DNA from: JACCQS01 sp050999295
GTDB lineage: Bacteria > Actinomycetota > Actinomycetes > Mycobacteriales > Geodermatophilaceae
DNA length: 28,658 nucleotides
Direction: 5' to 3'
Assembly (NCBI GenBank): GCA_050999295.1
Contig: JBPCPI010000169.1
Span: 1-28,658, forward strand
The translations under genes were made by a program, and so were the position numbers. Below, piece after piece: positions 23,513-28,658 of this stretch; within the stretch, counting starts at the first letter, position 1; each line of letters starts with the position of its first letter. The notes under the pieces are model-generated. The model was not told where the DNA came from. It made no database searches and saw only the letters and a program-made list of their open reading frames with translations.

Positions 23513-23624
23513 AGCCGCCGGTGCGGAACGCCGCCCGGCCCTCGGCCGTTATCGCACTGTGTCCTCCGGCGCATTCACCCTGGTCCGGTCGGACCGCCCC
23601 CGGGAATAGGTCAGGATGGCGGGC

Positions 23625-24086
23625 ATGACAACGATCATCGCCAGCCCTGATGCCCTGCTCGACATGATCGGTGCAGACCTCGGCACGAGCGACTGGGTCG
23701 AGATTCCGCAATCCGACGTGGACGCGTTCGCCAAGGCAACCAAGGACGAGCAGTGGATCCATGTGGACCCAAAACGGGCGGCCGCGGGCCCGTTCGGCCA
23801 CACCATCGTGCACGGCTACATGACCCTGTCCATGCTGGTGCCGCTGCTGCACAACACCTTCGAGGTGCAGGGCGTGGCCATGGGTATCAACTACGGCCTG
23901 AACAAGGTTCGCTTCCCAGCTCCGACGCCGGTCGGGTCCCGGATCCGGGCGCACGCGGAGCTGGTTGCTGCCGAGCGGGTCAGCGGCGGCGTACAGGCAG
24001 TCGTCGATGCGACGGTGGAAGCCGAGGGCGTGGACAAGCCGGTCTGTGTGGCTCAGTCGATCGTGCGCTACTACCCCGCCCGATAG
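23625..24086 (+). CDS. MaoC-like (R)-specific enoyl-CoA hydratase family protein
   Basis: 153-aa hot-dog-fold protein, cytoplasmic. The hydratase-2 motif is clear: DEQWIHVDPKRAAAGPFGHT (41-60) with the Asp41/His46 catalytic pair, then IVHGYMTLSMLVPLL. Members hydrate (2E)-enoyl-CoA to (R)-3-hydroxyacyl-CoA; the chain-length range cannot be read from sequence. Two in-frame ATGs exist, 23616 and 23625. The second is chosen because it gives the usual MTTIIASP-type start, and CAGGAT, a weak -10-like box, ends 7 bases upstream. Divergent from the amidohydrolase operon and followed by the PNP gene after 25 bases. Confidence 0.87.
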   Translation: MTTIIASPDALLDMIGADLGTSDWVEIPQSDVDAFAKATKDEQWIHVDPKRAAAGPFGHTIVHGYMTLSMLVPLLHNTFEVQGVAMGINYGLNKVRFPAPTPVGSRIRAHAELVAAERVSGGVQAVVDATVEAEGVDKPVCVAQSIVRYYPAR

Positions 24087-24097
24087 CTCACTCGGGC

Positions 24098-24103
24098 TAG
24101 GCT
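24098..24103 (+). promoter_or_regulatory. -10 box for leaderless punA
   Basis: TAGGCT ends 8 bases before the GTG at 24112, inside the 25-base gap after the MaoC-like gene. There is no Shine-Dalgarno, so punA is probably transcribed leaderless from its own promoter. Confidence 0.55.
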
Positions 24104-24111
24104 CCCTCGCC

Positions 24112-24915
24112 GTGGAGCCAGCGGTGTCATCGAGTGATCTGATCGAGGTGGCTGCGGCCGCACTGCGCGAAGCACTACCGCCGAGTACGCCGACCGTGGC
24201 CGTGGTCATGGGATCCGGATGGCTGCCCGCAGCTGACGTCCTCGGGGAGCCACTTGCCGAGATCTCCGCCACCGACCTGCCCGGTTTTCCCGCTCCGGGA
24301 GTGGTCGGACACAGCGGCAGGATCCGGCTGATCGAGGCAGGCCAGCGCCAGGCGCTGGTCTTTCTCGGCCGTACCCATCTCTACGAGGGCCATGGCGTCG
24401 CCCAAGTCGCGCACGCCGTGCGTACGGCCGCCGCGGTGGGTGTCGAGACGGTCATCCTCACCAACGCCGCCGGCGGACTGCGCGAGGACTTCACGGTCGG
24501 CCAGCCAGTCCTGATCAGCGACCACCTCAACCTGACCGCGACCTCGCCCCTGCTCGGGGCGCAGTTCTTCGACCTCACCGACCTGTACTCCCCGCGGCTG
24601 CGGCAACTTGCCCGGGAGATCGAGCCCGGTCTGGCCGAAGGCGTCTACGCCGCACTGCCGGGCCCGCACTTCGAGACGCCCGCCGAGATCCGCATGCTGC
24701 GCGCGATGGGCGCCGATCTGGTCGGGATGTCAACGGCGCTGGAGGCCATCGCAGCCCGGGCGGCGGGGATGGAGGTCTTCGGCCTGTCGCTGGTGACCAA
24801 CCTCGCCGCCGGGATCACCGGCCAGCCGCTCAATCACGTCGAGGTTCTCGAGGCCGGTCAGGCATCGGCACATCGCATGGGCCGGTTGCTGCGCGAACTG
24901 ATCGGCCGCCTCTAG
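24112..24915 (+). CDS. punA: purine nucleoside phosphorylase (trimeric type)
   Basis: 267-aa enzyme that splits purine (deoxy)ribonucleosides with phosphate into base and (deoxy)ribose-1-phosphate. Family motifs: VVMGSGWLP (31-39), GVVGHSGRI (63-71), FLGRTHLYEGHG (84-95), LTNAAGGLRED (116-126), PGPHFETPAEIRMLRAMGAD and MSTALE. The C-terminal SLVTNLAAG carries the Asn expected of 6-oxopurine-specific members. The GTG at 24112 is chosen over upstream in-frame starts because these lie inside the MaoC-like gene and a -10 box precedes this one. The stop TAG shares a base with the GTG of the phosphomutase, so the two are coupled. Confidence 0.95.
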   Translation: MEPAVSSSDLIEVAAAALREALPPSTPTVAVVMGSGWLPAADVLGEPLAEISATDLPGFPAPGVVGHSGRIRLIEAGQRQALVFLGRTHLYEGHGVAQVAHAVRTAAAVGVETVILTNAAGGLREDFTVGQPVLISDHLNLTATSPLLGAQFFDLTDLYSPRLRQLAREIEPGLAEGVYAALPGPHFETPAEIRMLRAMGADLVGMSTALEAIAARAAGMEVFGLSLVTNLAAGITGQPLNHVEVLEAGQASAHRMGRLLRELIGRL

Positions 24916-26585
24916 TGCCGGACCAGGCAGCCTCGCGTGCGCAGGTGTCCGCGGAGACCGACCTGCACCGGCTGCTCGACGCGGTTTCCTCGTGGATCGC
25001 CGACGATCCGAACGCCGACGACGCCGCAGAGCTCGGCACGCTGTTCACCGCCGCGACCGCCGGCCGTGAACAGGCCATCGCCGAGTTGCGGGACCGGTTC
25101 ACCGGACCGCTGACCTTCGGTACGGCCGGTCTGCGGGGGGCGTTGCGAGCCGGGCCAGGCGGGATGAACGCCGCAGTCGTACGTCGGACCGCCGCGGGTC
25201 TGGGCGGGTACCTGACCGCGAGCGGGACTGTCGGCACGGTCGTCATCGGCTACGACGCCCGGCATCGCAGCCGCGAGTTCGCCCATGATTCCGCGGGGGT
25301 GCTGTCGGCGGCCGGGTTCGGCGTGCTTGTTCTGCCTCGGCCGCTGCCCACGCCGGTCCTGGCCTTCGCGGTCGGCTACCACTCGGCGGTCGCCGGTGTC
25401 ATGGTGACCGCCAGCCACAACCCGCCTCAGGACAACGGTTACAAGGTCTACCTCGGCGACGGCGCGCAGATCGCTCCGCCGGTCGATGCCCACATCCAGG
25501 CCGCGATCGCCGCCGTCGGGTCCGCCCAGGCCATCCCGCTTGCCGAGAACTTCTCCCGCCTCGATGACGGCGTCGTCACCGCCTATGTGGAGCAGGTCGC
25601 CGGACTGGTCGACCCGGGTTCCCCGCGTGACCTGTCGGTGGCCTATACCGCGATGCATGGCGTCGGATCGGGCGTCCTGCGGGATGTCTTCGCCAGAGCC
25701 GGCTACCAGGCACCCGCCGTCGTCGCCGATCAGGACAAACCGGACCCCGACTTCCCAACGGTGGGCTTTCCCAATCCCGAGGAGCCCGGAGCGATGGACC
25801 GGCTGCTGGAGTTGGTCGCCTCCAGCGGCGCCGACCTCGGGATCGCCAACGACCCCGACGCCGACCGATGCGCGATCGCCAGCCAGGGCCGGATGCTCAG
25901 CGGTGACGAGGTCGGGGTACTGCTCGCCGACCATCTCCTGGCCCGCGGCGCAACCGGGACCTTCGCAGCGAGCATCGTCTCCTCGTCGCTACTGGGCAAG
26001 ATCGCTGCGGCGCACGGTGTTCCGTACACCGAGACCCTGACCGGATTCAAGTGGATCGTCCGTGCGCCGGAGGTCACCGGCGTACCGCTGTCATTCGGTT
26101 ACGAGGAGGCGCTGGGGTACGCCGTGGCCCCGGACCTGGTGCGGGACAAGGACGGAATCTCGGCCGCCCTGCTGTTCACCGAACTGGCTGCCCGGCTCAA
26201 GGCTCGCGGGGCGACGGCGGGCGACCGGCTGGACGAGCTGGCCGCCGAACACGGGGTGCACGCCACCCAACAGATATCCATCCGGGTGGAACGACTCGAC
26301 GAGATCGGCCGGCTGATGCAGCGGCTGCGCCTGGCGCCCCCGACGGTCCTGTTGGGCCGAGAAGTCACGTCCGAGGATCTGCGGCCCGATGCCGACGTAC
26401 TTCGATTCCGTGGCGAGGGCGTGCGGGTGATCGTGCGACCCAGCGGGACCGAGCCCAAGCTGAAGACCTACCTCGAGGTGGTCGTCCCGGTGTTCCCCGA
26501 CGCCGGCATTCTCGGCGCTCGCGGCCGCGCAGCCGAGGAACTGGAGGCCCTGCACGCCCAGATCAGCACCCTGCTCGCCCGCTGA
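24915..26585 (+). CDS. PGM2-type phosphohexomutase, probable phosphopentomutase
   Basis: 556-aa alpha-D-phosphohexomutase. All catalytic loops are present: FGTAGLRG (68-75), the phosphoserine loop MVTASHNPPQDNGYK (163-177, Ser167), the metal loop GIANDPDADRCAI, the sugar-binding GYEEALGY and the phosphate-binding RPSGTEPKLKTY. The long N-terminus and the GTAGLRG and GYEEALGY forms resemble PGM2/phosphopentomutase more than PMM/PGM or GlmM. It is translationally coupled to punA (TAGTG overlap) and lies close to deoC, so converting (deoxy)ribose-1-P to the 5-phosphate is the likely main job. In M. tuberculosis the syntenic gene is named pmmB. Phosphomannomutase or phosphoglucomutase activity remains possible. 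Confidence 0.9.
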   Translation: MPDQAASRAQVSAETDLHRLLDAVSSWIADDPNADDAAELGTLFTAATAGREQAIAELRDRFTGPLTFGTAGLRGALRAGPGGMNAAVVRRTAAGLGGYLTASGTVGTVVIGYDARHRSREFAHDSAGVLSAAGFGVLVLPRPLPTPVLAFAVGYHSAVAGVMVTASHNPPQDNGYKVYLGDGAQIAPPVDAHIQAAIAAVGSAQAIPLAENFSRLDDGVVTAYVEQVAGLVDPGSPRDLSVAYTAMHGVGSGVLRDVFARAGYQAPAVVADQDKPDPDFPTVGFPNPEEPGAMDRLLELVASSGADLGIANDPDADRCAIASQGRMLSGDEVGVLLADHLLARGATGTFAASIVSSSLLGKIAAAHGVPYTETLTGFKWIVRAPEVTGVPLSFGYEEALGYAVAPDLVRDKDGISAALLFTELAARLKARGATAGDRLDELAAEHGVHATQQISIRVERLDEIGRLMQRLRLAPPTVLLGREVTSEDLRPDADVLRFRGEGVRVIVRPSGTEPKLKTYLEVVVPVFPDAGILGARGRAAEELEALHAQISTLLAR

Positions 26586-26604
26586 CTCGCTGAACGAACC
26601 CCCA

Positions 26605-26672
26605 CCGGACTTTCTCCGGATTAAGTTACTTCTGCGCGGCCGCTGACCGCACTTTCTCCGGAGAAAGTCCGG
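26605..26672. promoter_or_regulatory. TTTCTCCGG repeat/palindrome cluster between phosphomutase and upp
   Basis: Three related copies lie in this convergent gap. CCGGACTTTCTCCGGA (26605-26620) and CCGCACTTTCTCCGGA (26647-26662) are direct repeats with one mismatch, exactly 42 bp apart. The second is also half of a perfect 18-bp palindrome ACTTTCTCC/GGAGAAAGT (26651-26668). The distal arm CCGGAGAAAGTCCGG (26658-26672) is the exact complement of 26605-26619. Two alternative hairpins are therefore possible: a 15-bp long-range stem or a local one. It may be a bidirectional terminator or a paired operator. A separate 12-bp palindrome GACTCC/GGAGTC (26686-26697) overlaps the upp stop. Confidence 0.65.
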
Positions 26673-26695
26673 TTTGGGCAGGCAGGACTCCGGAG

Positions 26696-27319
26696 TCAGA
26701 CCGCGCCGAACTGGCGATCACCGGCATCCCCGAGCCCCGGCACAATGTAGGCCGAGTCGTTGAGCCCCTCGTCGATGCTGGCCGTGAACACCCGCAGCGG
26801 CATGCCGCTCGACTCGAGCCGGGCCAGGCCCTCAGGGGCGGCCAGCGTGCACAGCACGGTGATCTCCTCGGCCCCGCGGTCCAGCAGCAGCCGGCAGCAG
26901 TGCTCCAACGAGCCACCGGTGGCCAGCATCGGGTCCAGGACGAACACCGGTCGCCCGGCGAGGGACTGCGGCAGCGAGGACATGTATGCCGTGGGCTCGA
27001 AGGTCTCCTCGTCCCGTGCCAACCCGACGAAGCCCATCGTTGCCTCGGGCAGCAGGCCGAAGGCCGCGTCGGCCATTCCCAACCCCGCCCGCAGCACCGG
27101 CACCAGGACGGGCGGAGTGCTGACCTTCGTCCCCACTGTCGGACCGACCGGCGTCGTGATCGGGTAGTCCTCGACCGGGAGGTCCCGCGTGGCCTCGAAG
27201 ACCAGCATGACGGTGAGTTCGGCCAGTGCGGCGCGGAAGGTGGCGCTGTTGGTCCCCTCATCGCGCATCGTGGTCAGGCGCGCTTGGGCCAGCGGATGAT
27301 CGACGACGATGGTCTGCAC
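26696..27319 (-). CDS. upp: uracil phosphoribosyltransferase
   Basis: 207-aa cytoplasmic salvage enzyme making UMP from uracil and PRPP. The usual family length and motifs are seen: VVDHPLAQARLTTMRD near the start, VLVPVLRAGLGMADA (71-85), and the PRPP-binding LDPMLATGGSL (128-138). The C-terminal uracil-binding DEGLNDSAYIVPGLGDAGDR is present. The GTG at 27319 is supported by a TACGGT box ending 8 bases upstream, so a leaderless mRNA is likely. Divergent from deoC and convergent with the phosphomutase. Confidence 0.97.
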   Translation of the reverse strand: MQTIVVDHPLAQARLTTMRDEGTNSATFRAALAELTVMLVFEATRDLPVEDYPITTPVGPTVGTKVSTPPVLVPVLRAGLGMADAAFGLLPEATMGFVGLARDEETFEPTAYMSSLPQSLAGRPVFVLDPMLATGGSLEHCCRLLLDRGAEEITVLCTLAAPEGLARLESSGMPLRVFTASIDEGLNDSAYIVPGLGDAGDRQFGAV

Positions 27320-27327
27320 GAGGAGTC

Positions 27328-27333
27328 ACCGTA
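27328..27333 (-). promoter_or_regulatory. -10 box for leaderless upp
   Basis: TACGGT on the minus strand ends 8 bases before the GTG at 27319. No purine-rich Shine-Dalgarno is found between them. It shares a 114-base divergent region with the deoC promoter. Confidence 0.5.
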
Positions 27334-27419
27334 GGGCCTGAGCACTTCCGGGCACCACCGAGACGTGCTCCCGCCCGATTCGCCGCTCCACAAGTTTCGG
27401 CGGGCATCCCGCGCGGGCC

Positions 27420-27425
27420 TAGACT
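27420..27425 (+). promoter_or_regulatory. -10 box for leaderless deoC
   Basis: TAGACT ends 8 bases before the GTG at 27434, the same geometry as punA and upp. This is the main reason for choosing that GTG over the longer open frame upstream. The spacing match suggests these salvage genes are expressed in the same way. Confidence 0.55.
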
Positions 27426-27433
27426 CGTCCATC

Positions 27434-28435
27434 GTGGCCGCCCCGACACTCCAGAACGCCGACCCGACACCGGGCCTGGCGACGGTGACCGCGACCTTTC
27501 CGCCGGCCCAGCTCGATGCGACCCGCGACAACGCCTCGTTGCGGGCCTTCTTGCACGGTCTGCCCGGGGTGGACCAGGTAGGTGTCGAGGGACGGGTGGC
27601 GATCCTGGGTACTCGCTCGATCAAGACGACCGCCAAGGCATGGGCGATCGACAAGGCGATCGGGCTGATCGACCTGACCACCCTGGAGGGCGCAGATACA
27701 CCGGGCAAGGTCGCGTCGTTGTGCGCCAAAGCCCGTCGGCCGGACCCGAGCGATCCCAGCTGCCCGCACACTGCGGCGGTCTGCGTGTACGGCGACCTCG
27801 TGCCGTACGCCGTCGAAGCGCTGCAGGGCAGCAGTATCCATATCGCCGCCGTGGCCACCGCCTTTCCCAGCGGCCGGGCCAGTCGCGAGGTCAAGATCGC
27901 CGACGTACAGGACGCGGTACGCGCGGGGGCCGACGAGATCGACATGGTGATCGACCGGGGCGCCTTCTTGTCGGGGCGCTACCTCGAGGTCTTCGACGAG
28001 ATCGTGGCGGTCAAGCAGACCTGCGGCAATGCGCATCTCAAGGTCATCCTCGAAACCGGCGAACTAGTGACCTACGACAACGTCCGACGTGCATCCTGGC
28101 TGGCAATGCTGGCCGGCGGCGACTTCATCAAGACCTCGACCGGGAAGGTCTCCCCCGCGGCGACCCTGCCCGTGACGTTAGTCATGCTGGAGGCCGTACG
28201 CGACTTCGCCGTATTCACCGGGCGCCGGATCGGGATGAAACCGGCCGGCGGCATCAAGACGAGCAAGGACGCCATCAAGTACCTGGTGATGATCAACGAG
28301 ACCACGGGCCCGGACTGGCTGAATCCGGATCTCTTCCGGTTCGGCGCGTCCAGTCTGCTCAACGATCTCCTGCTGCAGCGGCACAAACTCCGCACCGGGC
28401 ACTACTCCGGCCCCGACTATGTCACCGTCGACTGA
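27434..28435 (+). CDS. deoC: deoxyribose-phosphate aldolase
   Basis: 333-aa class I aldolase splitting 2-deoxyribose-5-phosphate into acetaldehyde and glyceraldehyde-3-phosphate. Motifs: VATAFPSG (140-147), DEIDMVID (167-174, Asp170), HLKVILETGEL (201-211), the Schiff-base loop GGDFIKTSTGK with Lys233, and GMKPAGGIKT with the second active-site Lys269. It is of the long form, about 60-70 residues longer at the N-terminus than E. coli DeoC. The aldehyde dehydrogenase that follows is the natural consumer of the acetaldehyde, and the phosphomutase and PNP upstream supply the substrate. Confidence 0.97.
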   Translation: MAAPTLQNADPTPGLATVTATFPPAQLDATRDNASLRAFLHGLPGVDQVGVEGRVAILGTRSIKTTAKAWAIDKAIGLIDLTTLEGADTPGKVASLCAKARRPDPSDPSCPHTAAVCVYGDLVPYAVEALQGSSIHIAAVATAFPSGRASREVKIADVQDAVRAGADEIDMVIDRGAFLSGRYLEVFDEIVAVKQTCGNAHLKVILETGELVTYDNVRRASWLAMLAGGDFIKTSTGKVSPAATLPVTLVMLEAVRDFAVFTGRRIGMKPAGGIKTSKDAIKYLVMINETTGPDWLNPDLFRFGASSLLNDLLLQRHKLRTGHYSGPDYVTVD

Positions 28436-28468
28436 GTTCCCGCCGACCCGAGCGAGGCGAGACCACCC

Positions 28469-28510
28469 ATGAGCAGCGATGACGCACTCTTCTCCGCGGA
28501 GAAGCTATGA
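28469..28510 (+). CDS. possible 13-codon leader ORF before the aldehyde dehydrogenase
   Basis: A short frame encoding MSSDDALFSAEKL starts with ATG at 28469, preceded by GAGGCGAG at a good distance. It ends with a TGA that overlaps the ATG of the aldehyde dehydrogenase (ATGA). It may be a translated leader peptide that couples translation, or a relic of the enzyme's original N-terminus. No homologue is claimed. Confidence 0.35.
   Translation: MSSDDALFSAEKL
28489..28504 (+). promoter_or_regulatory. 16-bp palindrome covering the aldehyde dehydrogenase Shine-Dalgarno
   Basis: CTTCTCCG/CGGAGAAG is a perfect palindrome. Its right arm GGAGAAG is the only Shine-Dalgarno for the ATG at 28507. In RNA a 6-bp stem with a CGCG loop would hide this site. 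The left arm lies within the short ORF 28469-28510. Confidence 0.5.
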
Positions 28511-28658
28511 GCGCGACGCCCCCGACCGCTGCGGTCGGCTTCGCGTCCGCCCCCGCGCCGGAGTCCAGGGCGATCGTGGACCTGCGGCCCTCGTACGGCC
28601 TGTTCATCAACGGGGAATTCGTCGACGGGCACGGATCGAGCTTCAAGTCGATCAGCCC
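28507..28658 (+). CDS. aldehyde dehydrogenase family protein, 5' end only
   Basis: The first 50 codons of a gene cut by the window end. The frame reads APAPESRAIVDLRPSYGLFI followed by NGEFVDGHGSSFKSISP, the usual N-terminus of actinobacterial aldehyde dehydrogenases found after deoC. It most likely oxidises acetaldehyde from the DeoC reaction. The catalytic Cys and Glu lie beyond the window. The ATG is chosen for the GGAGAAG just upstream and the overlap with a short ORF. Confidence 0.8.
   Translation, partial: MSATPPTAAVGFASAPAPESRAIVDLRPSYGLFINGEFVDGHGSSFKSIS

Noticed and set aside
22217..23650. 477-codon plus-strand open frame opposite the amidohydrolase
   Set aside because: Mirror of the M20 gene and its leader, with no domain pattern of its own.
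1..28658. tRNA, rRNA, CRISPR array, insertion sequence or prophage
   Set aside because: No cloverleaf-type segments, regularly spaced repeats, transposase or integrase motifs, or target-site duplications were seen on reading both strands.

Overview
The window is a gene-dense stretch of high-GC DNA. One 60-base row I counted in the carboxylase gene is 70% G+C. The gene families point to an actinobacterium: a long-chain-type acyl-CoA carboxylase with a separate epsilon subunit, GTG starts, TANNNT -10 boxes placed 6-8 bases before start codons (leaderless mRNAs), an LpdA-type flavin quinone reductase and an AAC(2')-type acetyltransferase. From memory, gene order broadly follows two Mycobacterium tuberculosis neighbourhoods (birA-accD5-accE5-maf-accA3, and lpdA-Rv3304-amiA1/amiB1-deoD-pmmB-upp), here fused and with extra genes inserted. 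The genus cannot be told from the sequence alone. I see no rRNA, tRNA, CRISPR array, insertion sequence or prophage.

Region 1 (1-10659), acyl-CoA carboxylase locus. A partial biotin ligase (birA, minus) diverges from a propionyl-CoA-carboxylase-type beta subunit (pccB) and its epsilon subunit (accE). The biotin carboxylase/BCCP subunit (accA) closes the locus at 8881-10659. Between them lie maf and two blocks that look inserted. One is a large SEC-C/TPR-like gene with lower GC. The other runs 5867-8805: a membrane protein with an EF-hand-like loop, a VOC protein, and a pair with overlapping ends, a Tat-signal PLP enzyme and an AAC(2')-like acetyltransferase.

Region 2 (10660-13836), a two-gene cassette: a CobQ/BioD-like P-loop NTPase of unknown function overlapping an ABC exporter half-transporter whose Q-loop glutamine is replaced. 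This is the best candidate here for an uncharacterised system.

Region 3 (13837-16831): fructosamine-kinase-like protein, LpdA-type reductase and a gamma-glutamylcyclotransferase-fold protein.

Region 4 (16840-23512): a minus-strand operon of M20 amidohydrolase, mutA, mutB and meaB, starting with a hairpin-rich 5' leader. With pccB/accE/accA it supplies propionyl-CoA -> methylmalonyl-CoA -> succinyl-CoA. The epimerase step is not encoded here. A perfect 28-bp palindrome sits inside mutA.

Region 5 (23513-28658), nucleoside salvage: a MaoC-family hydratase, then purine nucleoside phosphorylase, a PGM2-type phosphomutase (probably phosphopentomutase), uracil phosphoribosyltransferase, deoxyribose-phosphate aldolase and the start of an aldehyde dehydrogenase. 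Together these could carry (deoxy)nucleosides to pentose-5-phosphate, acetaldehyde and its oxidation product. TTTCTCC/GGAGAAA palindromes occur at two gene borders here. No gene-free stretch exceeds about 270 bases.
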